Positions 1-7,420 of a stretch of DNA of 54,068 nucleotides are shown in pieces. A program made the translations under genes and the position numbers. Origin of the DNA: Mycolicibacterium sp. GF69 (GTDB taxonomy: Bacteria > Actinomycetota > Actinomycetes > Mycobacteriales > Mycobacteriaceae). Numbering within the stretch: position 1 is the stretch's first letter; each line of letters begins with the position of its first letter. The DNA lies in assembly GCF_003284965.1 (NCBI RefSeq), contig NZ_QMEW01000035.1:1-54068 (forward strand), written 5' to 3'. The notes below the pieces were generated by a model. It worked only from the letters and a program-made list of their open reading frames with translations. It was not told the DNA's origin and made no database searches.

Positions 1-196
1 TACCGTCGGCCTTCACCTTCCCGGCGGCAGGCTTCCCGCCGCCGAAGGATTCGCGCAATCGGCGCGCAACCGGCGCCTCCACCGTGGAGGACGCGGATTT
101 GACGAATTCGCCCTGTTCGCTCAGGCGAGCGAGAACTTCTTTACTGGTGACACCGAGTTCCTTGGCCAACTCGTGTACACGGGCCTTACCTGCCAC
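1..196 (-). CDS. infB: Translation initiation factor IF-2, N-terminal part (runs off window)
   Basis: Only the first 65 codons are inside the window; the gene continues past the left edge. The visible protein starts VAGKARVHELAKELGVTSKE, which is the IF-2 N-terminal helical module, followed by the beginning of the basic, Gly/Lys/Ala-rich linker. IF-2 is the GTPase that places initiator tRNA on the 30S subunit; the GTPase domain is not visible here. The start is a GTG preceded by a good GGAGA ribosome-binding site. It lies 78 bp downstream of ylxR on the same strand, as is usual for this operon. Identification is secure from the N-terminal sequence and the ylxR neighbour. Confidence 0.9.
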   Translation of the reverse strand, partial: MAGKARVHELAKELGVTSKEVLARLSEQGEFVKSASSTVEAPVARRLRESFGGGKPAAGKVKADG

Positions 197-274
197 TACT
201 TCTCCATCTCTAGAGGCGTCAGCGGTGGTAGGCGCCGCGCCTCGGGTTAGCTATGACGCATGGTCATCGGGACT

Positions 275-667
275 TCACGGTGTGCTCATGTTCTTCGCTA
301 CCTGTTCTGTTGCCGTGTGTTCGGGCGTGTCCGCACTGCTCACAGTGCCGACGTGCTCGATCACCGCGGATACGTCCGGTGAACCGGTGATGCGCAGCGC
401 TCGACCGAACGCTCGCCGTCGAATTGCTGCATCGAGACACTGTGGATTGGGGTGCAGCCACGCACCCCGCCCCGGCAGCTTTCTCGCCGGGTCAACGGTC
501 ACGGCACTGGGACGATTCCCAGATCCGTCAACGTTGCCGACAGCGACCACCCGAAGCAGTTCGACGGCCAACTCTCGTTTCCGGCAGCCGACGCAGGTCC
601 GCACCGGTCCGACAGGTTCGTCGGGGCTGCGTTGTTGCGGCGAAGCCGAAGTCTCGCGCTGGATCAC
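275..667 (-). CDS. ylxR: YlxR-family RNA-binding protein (DUF448)
   Basis: A 130-residue protein with the family signatures RTCVGCR (about residues 23-29) and GRGAWLH followed by an Arg-rich stretch. YlxR proteins are small RNA-binding proteins encoded between nusA and infB; the Bacillus subtilis member is reported to modulate RNase P (known for the family, not seen here). The C-terminal tail is Thr/Glu-rich and looks non-conserved. The start is GTG, with no well-spaced Shine-Dalgarno but a TAGACT hexamer five bases before it, which suggests a leaderless transcript. Unusually, nusA is not directly upstream: an amine oxidase and a TetR gene intervene. Confidence 0.88.
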   Translation of the reverse strand: MIQRETSASPQQRSPDEPVGPVRTCVGCRKRELAVELLRVVAVGNVDGSGNRPSAVTVDPARKLPGRGAWLHPNPQCLDAAIRRRAFGRALRITGSPDVSAVIEHVGTVSSADTPEHTATEQVAKNMSTP

Positions 668-672
668 AGCTG

Positions 673-678
673 AGTCTA
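673..678 (-). promoter_or_regulatory. Likely leaderless -10 element for ylxR-infB
   Basis: On the minus strand TAGACT (mycobacterial TANNNT type) ends five bases before the GTG of ylxR, so transcription would start at or next to the start codon. This would give ylxR-infB its own promoter, which the split operon needs. No convincing -35 was identified. Confidence 0.45.
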
Positions 679-708
679 CCGTCCTCCTCCTCGCGAAAAG
701 AAACGGCT

Positions 709-843
709 CTACCTGGGGTGTCGGCTCCTCGCCTCGTAGCGCATCGCGACCGCTCCCGAGCCGAACTCAGTCTGGCCCACGATCTCCTCGAACAACTGCT
801 GAGATCTTTGCGTTCCAATCGACCCGATCCAGCGCGCTCGACA
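709..843 (-). other. Short coding-like open stretch of unknown origin
   Basis: In the 188-bp gap between the amine oxidase stop and ylxR, one minus-strand frame stays open for about 44 codons and ends LFEEIVGQTEFGSGAVAMRY then EARSRHPR and stop. The codons are GC-rich in the third position like a real gene, but there is no sensible start or Shine-Dalgarno. It may be the remnant of a gene tail or chance. I do not recognise it. Confidence 0.2.
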
Positions 844-855
844 TCAGTCGCGGAA

Positions 856-2235
856 TTATGCCCATGCCGCCACGCTGCTGCTCTCGCCGAGGGCCGGGAC
901 GATTTCGCGTGCTACCCGGTGACCCGATTGGGCAGCGCCGTCGATGTAGCCCGCCCAGCGTGTTGCGGTCTCCGTACCGGCCCAATGCAGCGGGCCGATG
1001 GGCGCGCGCAGGGCTGGGCCGAACCGCGTGAGCGTTCCAGGTGCGGTGAAGGCGCCGTAGCAGCCACGGCTGAATTCCTCTTGGCACCAGTCGCGTTCGA
1101 TGTAGGCGATCGGCGTGCGGGCGCGCGCTCCGAAGTAGCCGACGAGATCGTCGATGACCCGGGCGCGACGATCGGCAAGATCCAGCCGGGAACCGGCGTC
1201 GGCGTGGCGTCCTTCGAGGAAGCCGACGAGAACGCCTGGTGATCCGTCGGGTGGGGTGTTGTCGAAAACGGTGCCCAGGGGGCGTCGATCGCTGTTGGCC
1301 TGGCCGCTCAACCCCGCGGTGCGCCAGAAGGGTTCGTCGTAGACCACGTTGACCTTGATCACCCTGCCCATCGGCATCCGCTGGGTCAGCTGGTCGCGGT
1401 CGCCCGGCAGCCCGGGGGTGAACCGAATGCGTGCCGCGAGCGCCGGCGGCACCGCGATGACCGCCCTCTTGGCACGAACGGTGGTGCCGCGCGCGGTGAC
1501 CTTCACCCCCCTCGCGCTCCAGTCGATGTCACGCACCACGGCGCCGAGGACAACCCGATCGCCGAGTTCTTCGGCCATCGCCGCAGCGATCCGGTGTGTG
1601 CCGCCGACGACGCGGTCTTGCTGAGCGCCGTCCGCGACACTGATCATCGTGTCGAGCCCGCCGCCGCCCCCGATGTAGTTCGCCGCACACAGCGCGGACA
1701 GGTCCTCGGGTCCGGCGGCGAATATCGCCTCGGTGATCAAGCGGAAGTACGACCGGCTGGCGCTGGTGTGGGTGGCACGTTGCAGCCAGGTCGCGAACGT
1801 CTGGGCGTCCAACCGCTCCGCGTCGCGGTCACGCCACGGGTCGGTCGCCGCGACCCGGCGCGCGATCCGGTCCAGCCTCCACTGCGCCTGCGCGATGTCC
1901 GCCAGCGCCAGCGGGTTGATGCTGGGGATGCGGCCGGTGTAGTCGGTTCGGGCGCCGCCGATCTCGGCGATGTTGCGGCCCGCGGTATACGTCGGGAAGG
2001 TGCTCAGCCCCAGTTCGTCGATCAGCGCATACGCGTTGTCCTGGCCTGGCCCGACCCACTGGCCACCCACCTCGATCGGAGCACCGCCCGGCAACTCATC
2101 GTTGAGCAGCCGGCCCCCGACCCGGTCGCGCGCCTCCAGAACCAGCACGTCGGCGCCGCTGCGCACCAATTCACGGGCGGCCACGAGACCAGCGATTCCC
2201 GCTCCGACGATGACAACATCGACCGATTTGTCCAC
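856..2235 (-). CDS. Flavin-containing amine oxidase (monoamine/putrescine oxidase type)
   Basis: A 459-residue FAD-dependent amine oxidase. The dinucleotide-binding GAGIAG (residues 11-16) is followed by an ADP-binding acidic strand and the RVGGR motif. The C-terminus has WAGTETATRW (about 418-427) and GYIDGAAQSG, the FAD-covering region of the monoamine oxidase family. Such enzymes oxidise primary amines or putrescine to aldehydes with release of ammonia and hydrogen peroxide; the exact substrate cannot be read from sequence. The start is GTG. It is transcribed divergently from a TetR gene across a 61-bp AT-rich gap with inverted repeats, so repression by that TetR is likely. The pair sits inside the normally contiguous nusA-ylxR-infB operon. 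The aldehyde product could feed the ALDH at 25.4-26.7 kb (inference). Confidence 0.85.
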   Translation of the reverse strand: MDKSVDVVIVGAGIAGLVAARELVRSGADVLVLEARDRVGGRLLNDELPGGAPIEVGGQWVGPGQDNAYALIDELGLSTFPTYTAGRNIAEIGGARTDYTGRIPSINPLALADIAQAQWRLDRIARRVAATDPWRDRDAERLDAQTFATWLQRATHTSASRSYFRLITEAIFAAGPEDLSALCAANYIGGGGGLDTMISVADGAQQDRVVGGTHRIAAAMAEELGDRVVLGAVVRDIDWSARGVKVTARGTTVRAKRAVIAVPPALAARIRFTPGLPGDRDQLTQRMPMGRVIKVNVVYDEPFWRTAGLSGQANSDRRPLGTVFDNTPPDGSPGVLVGFLEGRHADAGSRLDLADRRARVIDDLVGYFGARARTPIAYIERDWCQEEFSRGCYGAFTAPGTLTRFGPALRAPIGPLHWAGTETATRWAGYIDGAAQSGHRVAREIVPALGESSSVAAWA

Positions 2236-2296
2236 TTCTACCCGCTTTCATACGATCTGTATCCGATATACACACTGTATGTGTTATTCATGGCGT
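2236..2296. promoter_or_regulatory. Divergent operator/promoter region with inverted repeats
   Basis: This 61-bp gap is clearly more AT-rich than its surroundings. It contains ACACA-N5-TGTGT (2270-2274 and 2280-2284) and, just left of it, a GTAT-N5-ATAC repeat. Both overlap the expected promoters of the amine oxidase and of tetR, which fits autoregulated TetR control of both genes. Confidence 0.5.
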
Positions 2297-2893
2297 ATGG
2301 AAGCCCTGCGCGACAAGTATGCGGAGAACACCCGTCAGGCGCTGATCGATGCTGCGCTGCGCCTGTTCGCGAATCGCGCATACGCAGATCTCTCCGCTGA
2401 GGAGTTGGTCCGCAGCGCCGGGCTGAGCCGAGGCGCGCTGTACCACCACTTCGACGGCAAGCGTGGCTTGTTCGAAGCGGTCGTCGACGTGCTGGAGAGA
2501 CAGGCCGCGCAACGGGTCCAGACGGCGATCGTGTCCGTGTCAGATCCGTTCGATCGCATCGACCGCGGCGTTGGAGAATTCCTCGCCGTCTGTGCCGAAC
2601 CCGACTACCGGCACATCGTGCTCGAGCAGGCTCCAATCGCGCTGGGTTGGCAACGCTTCCGCGAATTGGATCTGCAGCACCTCGGCGGACTTCTCCTCGG
2701 CGCGGTGCGAAACCTGTTGGATGCCAGGATGATCCGACCACATCCGGCCGAACTGATTGCCGCGGCGTTCTACGGCGCGCTCACCGAACTCCCTTTGACG
2801 GTCGCCGCCGCCGACGATCCTGCAGCGGCGCGCGAGCAGGCGGCGAGCCTCGTGCACGATCTGGTGCACGGTTTGGCCGCCGATCGGTCGTAG
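2297..2893 (+). CDS. TetR-family transcriptional regulator
   Basis: A 198-residue protein with an N-terminal TetR helix-turn-helix: helix 1 TRQALIDAALRLFANRAY, recognition segment LVRSAGLSRGALYHHFDGK (about residues 38-55), typical of the family. The C-terminal ligand-binding domain is all-helical and not informative about the inducer. I chose the ATG at 2297 because the protein then begins a few residues before helix 1; an in-frame ATG at 2279 lies inside the operator palindrome and is less likely. It is divergent from the amine oxidase, so the inducer may be an amine or its aldehyde (inference). The gene ends 8 bp from the end of nusA, with no terminator visible between these convergent genes. 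Confidence 0.88.
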   Translation: MEALRDKYAENTRQALIDAALRLFANRAYADLSAEELVRSAGLSRGALYHHFDGKRGLFEAVVDVLERQAAQRVQTAIVSVSDPFDRIDRGVGEFLAVCAEPDYRHIVLEQAPIALGWQRFRELDLQHLGGLLLGAVRNLLDARMIRPHPAELIAAAFYGALTELPLTVAAADDPAAAREQAASLVHDLVHGLAADRS

Positions 2894-2901
2894 GGCAGGT
2901 A

Positions 2902-3933
2902 TCAGCGCTCCCGGACCGCGTCCTGGTCGGGTTCGGCCTTAGCCGCGGGGGCCGCGTCGCTGCGGATGTCGATGCGCCAGCCGGTGAGCCGGGCCGCCAG
3001 TCGCGCGTTCTGCCCCTCCTTGCCGATGGCCAGCGACAACTGGAAGTCGGGCACCACGACGCGGGCCGCGCGTGCGGCCTCGTCGATGACCGTCACCGAG
3101 ACCACCTTGGCCGGCGACAGCGCGTTGGCGACGAACTTCGCCGGATCGGGGTCGTAGTCGATGATGTCGATCTTCTCGCCGGACAACTCGCTCATCACGT
3201 TGCGCACGCGCTGGCCCATCGGTCCGATGCAGGCCCCCTTGGCGTTGAGACCGGATACCCGGGAGGTGACCGCGATCTTCGAGCGGTGACCGGCCTCTCT
3301 GGCCACCGCCACGATCTCGACGGATCCCTCGGCGATCTCGGGCACCTCCAGCGAGAACAGCTTGCGCACGAGGTTCGGGTGTGTGCGCGACAGCGTGATC
3401 AACGGTTCACGCGCACCGCGGCTGACGCCGACGACATAGCAGCGCAACCGGTCACCGTGTTCGTAGCGCTCACCGGGTACCTGTTCGGCGGCCGGGATGA
3501 CGCCCTCCGAACCCTTCGTCTCGCTGCCCATCCGGACCACGACGAGGCCTCGGGCATTGGCGCGCGCATCGCGCTGGATCACGCCGCCGACGATGTCGCC
3601 TTCGCGAGCCGAGAACTCCCCGTAGGTCTTCTCGTTCTCCGCGTCGCGGAACCTCTGCAGCATCACCTGGCGCGCGGTCGTGGCGGCAACACGCCCGAAT
3701 CCTTCTGGGGTGTCATCCCATTCGGTGATCGTGTTGCCATCCTCGTCGAGTTCGGTCGCGATGACCTTGACCTCGCCGGTCTTGCGGTCGATCTCGATGC
3801 GCGCCTCGGCGGCATGGCCCTGAGTGTGCCGATAGGCGGTGAGCAGTGCGGACTTGATGGTTTCGACGAGTTCGCCCACCGGGATGCCCCGGTCCACCTC
3901 GATGGCGTGCAGCGCTGCCATGTCGATGTTCAC
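2902..3933 (-). CDS. nusA: Transcription termination/antitermination factor NusA
   Basis: A 343-residue NusA of the short actinobacterial form. In order: the RNA-polymerase-binding N-terminal domain (about 1-125), an S1 domain (about 130-200), and two KH domains, with GPMGQRVRNV in KH1 and GKEGQNARLAARLTGWRIDI in KH2. The acidic repeats of the E. coli protein are absent, as usual in this group. NusA binds RNA polymerase and nascent RNA and influences pausing, termination and rRNA antitermination. The GTG start overlaps the rimP stop by 4 nt (GTGA), implying translational coupling. The usual downstream neighbour ylxR is displaced by more than 2.2 kb. Confidence 0.97.
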   Translation of the reverse strand: MNIDMAALHAIEVDRGIPVGELVETIKSALLTAYRHTQGHAAEARIEIDRKTGEVKVIATELDEDGNTITEWDDTPEGFGRVAATTARQVMLQRFRDAENEKTYGEFSAREGDIVGGVIQRDARANARGLVVVRMGSETKGSEGVIPAAEQVPGERYEHGDRLRCYVVGVSRGAREPLITLSRTHPNLVRKLFSLEVPEIAEGSVEIVAVAREAGHRSKIAVTSRVSGLNAKGACIGPMGQRVRNVMSELSGEKIDIIDYDPDPAKFVANALSPAKVVSVTVIDEAARAARVVVPDFQLSLAIGKEGQNARLAARLTGWRIDIRSDAAPAAKAEPDQDAVRER

Positions 3934-4469
3934 GCGGAAGCCTCCTTCCCGGATTGGCCGGCCAGCTCGAGCTCTCGCGGATTGGGAGGCGAGAATTCAA
4001 CTTGCACAACAGCTTTCGAAATACCTTCCAACGGCAGCTCGCGGACCGAGAAACTGGCCTGCCGACCGGCCCGCACCACCAGACACAGGACGCCGTCGTG
4101 AATTTCGCCGACCCTGCCGGTCAGTTGTGTGCCGTCGGACAACATCAGGTCCACTTTGCGGCCGCGGGCCCGGCGGAAGTGCTTCTCAGCGGTGAGCGGC
4201 CTGTCCACGCCCGGCGATGTGACCTCGAGGACATACGGCGCAGACCTCGCGTCGACCTCGTCGAGCAGCGTCGACGCGGTACGGGACAGTTCGGCGATCG
4301 AATCGAGGTCGAGGCCGTCGTCCCCGTCGGCCACGACCGTGATGCGCGGCGGACGCGCCACCGGGTCGACGACCACGTCCTCGATTTCGTAACCCGCGCG
4401 CGCGAACTCGCCGTCGAGTAGCTCGATCACCTCTTTCTGCGACGGCAATCCCGCAGAACGCTCCGTCAC
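3930..4469 (-). CDS. rimP: Ribosome maturation factor RimP
   Basis: A 179-residue RimP, needed for 30S subunit maturation. Family features include IAELSRTASTLLDE and the strongly conserved YVLEVTSPGVDRPLTAEKHF segment, then a C-terminal SH3-like domain (VDLMLSDGTQLTGRVGEIHDG). I chose the GTG at 4469, giving VTERSAGLPSQKEV, because GAGGAG lies at normal Shine-Dalgarno distance; upstream in-frame extensions add non-conserved residues. It is the first gene of the nusA operon and overlaps nusA by 4 nt. A divergent lipoprotein gene begins about 110 bp away. Confidence 0.93.
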   Translation of the reverse strand: MTERSAGLPSQKEVIELLDGEFARAGYEIEDVVVDPVARPPRITVVADGDDGLDLDSIAELSRTASTLLDEVDARSAPYVLEVTSPGVDRPLTAEKHFRRARGRKVDLMLSDGTQLTGRVGEIHDGVLCLVVRAGRQASFSVRELPLEGISKAVVQVEFSPPNPRELELAGQSGKEASA

Positions 4470-4579
4470 GGCGAGCTCCTCGTCTTGAGTTGTCCGGACT
4501 CGGCTCCGGGCAGCACACCCTGGAACCGACATTCCACGATACGCCAGCGCCGCGGCGGTAAACACCAAACGAGGCCCCG

Positions 4580-5113
4580 ATGCGCGCAGACCGCAATGGC
4601 AAGATGTTGCTCGTGCCGAGCCCTCCGCCGACCATCAGCAGGCGACGCGTGCTGGCCTCGGCCGCGGCGTTGGCTTTGATGGGCGCGACCGCGGCCGCGT
4701 GCGGCTCGCCGCCGCCGCCTCCCGAGGTCGATGAACTGACCGCTCAACTCGACCGGGCCCGCGCCGACAGCCAGTTGGCGACGGACGCCGCCGCCTCGGA
4801 GCGCGAGCCCGTCGCGCAGGCTTTGACCGCCGTGGCAGCCGAACGTGCGGCGCACGCCCAGGCGCTGGCCGACGAGCTGGTGCGGATCCGCGGCGACGCC
4901 GCACCCACCCAGACGCCGACCAGCACGACCGCCGAGCCCGCGAAGCCGCCGACCGTCAAGGACGCCGTCAATGCCCTGCGGGTGTCTGCGAAAAGCGCCA
5001 CCGACCTGGCGGCCAAGCTCGACGGCTACCGCGCGGGGCTGATCGCATCGATCGCCGCGGCGTGCACCGCCGCGTACACCGTCGCCCTCGGCGGAACGGA
5101 GCGGCCACGATGA
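4580..5113 (+). CDS. Alanine-rich putative lipoprotein (Rv2843-like)
   Basis: A 177-residue secreted protein. The N-terminus carries twin arginines (ISRRRVLASAAALALMGA) and a lipobox ending TAAAC, so it is likely exported and lipidated at the Cys near residue 41. A proline cluster follows, then a long Ala-rich helical region that may form a coiled coil (about 50-105), a Thr/Pro linker and a final helical segment. No enzymatic motif is visible. ATG 4580 has GAGG upstream; the ATG at 4604 is a reasonable alternative. Its stop overlaps the start of the next gene by 4 nt, so the two are probably co-expressed. Its position matches Rv2843 in M. tuberculosis. Function unknown. Confidence 0.8.
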   Translation: MRADRNGKMLLVPSPPPTISRRRVLASAAALALMGATAAACGSPPPPPEVDELTAQLDRARADSQLATDAAASEREPVAQALTAVAAERAAHAQALADELVRIRGDAAPTQTPTSTTAEPAKPPTVKDAVNALRVSAKSATDLAAKLDGYRAGLIASIAAACTAAYTVALGGTERPR

Positions 5114-5580
5114 CCTCCGTCGAGCCGAACGGACCCGCGCGGCCGTCGAATCCCGCCGACGGCGCGCTGTTCGACGCGATCGCCACCGAACACGCGACCA
5201 TCTATGGATACGGCGTCGTCTCGGCGCACTCCACACCCGAAGCCAACGCCCTGGTGTCGAAATCGATGGCCGAACACCGCGAGCGCCGCGAGGCCGGGCT
5301 GGCGATGCTGCGCGAGCGGTCGATCGAACCGCCGCTGCCCGCCGCCGGATATCAGCTGCCGATGGAGGTCGACACGCCGGCCGACGCCGCCAAGCTCGCG
5401 GTCCGCATGGAGGAGGACGCCGCGGTCGCCTGGCGCGCGGTCGTGGAGCAGGCTGAAACCGAGCAGGATCGTGCCTTCGGGGTGGCGGCGCTCACGCAGT
5501 GCGCGGTGACGGCCGCACGCTGGAGCAAAGTGCTCGGCACCACCCCGGTCACCGTCGCGTTCCCCGGCGGAAGCGAGTAG
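5110..5580 (+). CDS. Ferritin-like DUF4439 protein (Rv2844-like)
   Basis: A 156-residue all-helical protein matching the DUF4439 ferritin-like family: an N-terminal helix with TEHATIYGYGVVSAH, a second with MAEHRERREAGLAML, and two further helices near the C-terminus. Ferritin-like folds often bind a metal pair, but the Glu/His pattern here is only partly that of a di-iron site, so an enzymatic role should not be assumed. The ATG overlaps the stop of the upstream lipoprotein (ATGA), so the two are translationally coupled and may act together at the envelope (inference). The gene converges on proS with a 70-bp gap containing a hairpin. Confidence 0.78.
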   Translation: MTSVEPNGPARPSNPADGALFDAIATEHATIYGYGVVSAHSTPEANALVSKSMAEHRERREAGLAMLRERSIEPPLPAAGYQLPMEVDTPADAAKLAVRMEEDAAVAWRAVVEQAETEQDRAFGVAALTQCAVTAARWSKVLGTTPVTVAFPGGSE

Positions 5581-5595
5581 CACCACGCGCCGAGT

Positions 5596-5643
5596 GTGGG
5601 CTTATGTCACGCTTCGACCGGCTCAGGCGTGCGGGTAACCCAC
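5596..5643. terminator. Possible bidirectional hairpin between convergent genes
   Basis: GTGGG...TTA pairs with TAA...CCCAC at the outside, and CACGC (5608-5612) pairs with GCGTG (5627-5631) inside. There is no U-run, which is usual for mycobacterial terminators. The position between the DUF4439 gene and proS fits a shared terminator. Confidence 0.35.
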
Positions 5644-5650
5644 GTTCGCG

Positions 5651-7393
5651 CTAGGACCGCAGGGCGGCGACGATCGCGTCGGCCGCGCCGCTCACCGAGA
5701 CCTCGCGCTTCTCCCCGCTGAACCGGTTGCGCAATTCGACCACACCGTCGGCCCAGCCGCGTCCGACCACCACGATCCACGGCACGCCGAGCAGTTCGGC
5801 GTCTTTGAACTTCACACCGGGCGAAGCCTGCCGATCGTCGAGCAGTACCTCGTGCCCGCGGCGATCGAGGTCGGCTGCCAGTTCTTCCGCGCCGGCGCGG
5901 GCCGCCGCGTCCTTGTTGGCGATCACCAGGTGCACGTCGAAAGGAGACACCGACGACGGCCACCGCAGGCCCAGCTCGTCGTGGTGCTGTTCGGCGATGA
6001 CGGCGACCAGCCGCGACACCCCGACGCCGTAGGACCCCATCGTCAACCGGACCGGCTTGCCGTTCTCGCCGAGCACGTCGACGTCGAACGCGTCGGTGTA
6101 CTTGCGGCCCAGCTGGAAGATGTGGCCGATCTCGATACCGCGCGCCGACACCAACCGGCCGGCCCCGTCCGGCGACGGGTCGCCGTCGCGCACTTCGGCG
6201 GCCTCGATCGTGCCGTCGGCGACGAAGTCGCGCCCCGCGACCAGTCCGACCACATGCTTGCCGGGCTCATCGGCGCCGGTGATCCATGACGTGCCGTCGA
6301 CGACACGAGGATCGACGAGATAACGAACATCGTTGGCCCGCAATGCCTTCGGCCCGATATACCCCTTGGCGAGGAACGGATACTTGGCGAAGTCGGCGTC
6401 ATCGAGCAATGCGTACTCGGCGGGTTCGAGCGCGGCGCCGAGCCGTTTGTCGTCGACCTCCCGGTCGCCGGGCACCCCCACGCCCAGCAGTTCCCACTCC
6501 CCGCCGGGCTGGCGAACCTTGAGCATCACGTTCTTCAGCGTGTCGGCCGCGGTGACGGTGCGGTCCAGCGCCGAGTTGGCCCAGTCGACCAGCGACGCGA
6601 TCGTGGGTGTGTCGGGAGTGTCGTGGACCTCGGCCGCGGGCTGGCCGTCGACCGGCAGCGCCGGCGGAACCGCGGTGGTGACCGCTTCGACGTTGGCCGC
6701 GTAGCCGGACTCCAGGCACCGCACGAACGTGTCCTCACCGATCTCGCTCTCGGCCAAGAACTCCTCGGACGCACTGCCGCCCATCGCGCCCGACACCGCC
6801 GACACGATGACGTAGCGAACGCCCAGCGTGTCGAAGATCCGCTGGTAGGCGTCGCGGTGCGCACGGTATTGGGCCGCGAGCCCGTCGTCATCGACGTCGA
6901 ACGAATACGAGTCCTTCATGACGAACTCGCGCCCGCGCAGGATGCCCGCACGGGGCCGGGCCTCGTCGCGGTACTTGTTCTGGATCTGGAACAGCAGCAG
7001 GGGGAAGTCCTTATAGCTGCTGTACTCCCCCTTCACCGTCATGGTGAAGAACTCTTCGTGCGTCGGCCCGAGCATGTAGTCGTTGCGGCGACGGTCCTGC
7101 AGCCGAAACACCGTGTCGCCATACTCGGTCCATCGGTTGGAGGTCTCGTAGGGCGCCCTGGGCAGCAGCGCGGGAAACAGGATCTCCTGGCCGCCGATCG
7201 CCGTCATCTCGTGCCGCACCACCTGCTCGATCTTGCGCAGCACCCGCAGCCCGAGCGGCAGCCAGCTGTAGAGCCCGGGACCGACCGGGCGGACGTAGCC
7301 GGCCCGGATCAGCAATTTGTGGCTGGGCACTTCGGCGTCGGCGGGATCGTCGCGCAGCGTGCGCAGAAACAGCTCCGACATGCGGGTGATCAC
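5651..7393 (-). CDS. proS: Prolyl-tRNA synthetase (bacterial type with editing insert)
   Basis: A 580-residue class II synthetase that charges tRNA-Pro. Visible: N-terminal MSELFLRTLRDDPADAEVPS, motif 2 with RDEARPRAGILRGREFVMKD, an insertion (editing) domain at roughly 220-400 between motifs 2 and 3, motif 3 GSYGVGVSRLVA, and a C-terminal anticodon-binding domain. The insertion marks it as the bacterial type that can clear mis-charged Ala-tRNA. I chose GTG 7393 (VITRMSEL), which matches the N-terminus I recall for the M. tuberculosis protein; a TTG at 7402 and ATG at 7381 are alternatives. It lies 27 bp downstream of the second efpA-like gene. Confidence 0.96.
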   Translation of the reverse strand: MITRMSELFLRTLRDDPADAEVPSHKLLIRAGYVRPVGPGLYSWLPLGLRVLRKIEQVVRHEMTAIGGQEILFPALLPRAPYETSNRWTEYGDTVFRLQDRRRNDYMLGPTHEEFFTMTVKGEYSSYKDFPLLLFQIQNKYRDEARPRAGILRGREFVMKDSYSFDVDDDGLAAQYRAHRDAYQRIFDTLGVRYVIVSAVSGAMGGSASEEFLAESEIGEDTFVRCLESGYAANVEAVTTAVPPALPVDGQPAAEVHDTPDTPTIASLVDWANSALDRTVTAADTLKNVMLKVRQPGGEWELLGVGVPGDREVDDKRLGAALEPAEYALLDDADFAKYPFLAKGYIGPKALRANDVRYLVDPRVVDGTSWITGADEPGKHVVGLVAGRDFVADGTIEAAEVRDGDPSPDGAGRLVSARGIEIGHIFQLGRKYTDAFDVDVLGENGKPVRLTMGSYGVGVSRLVAVIAEQHHDELGLRWPSSVSPFDVHLVIANKDAAARAGAEELAADLDRRGHEVLLDDRQASPGVKFKDAELLGVPWIVVVGRGWADGVVELRNRFSGEKREVSVSGAADAIVAALRS

Positions 7394-7420
7394 AGCCGAC
7401 AACCTTACTGACCGTGCGAA

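Noticed and set aside
2647..4101. A 484-codon open frame on the plus strand opposite nusA
   Set aside because: Low-complexity Arg/Asp/Gly-rich shadow; nusA on the other strand is unmistakable.
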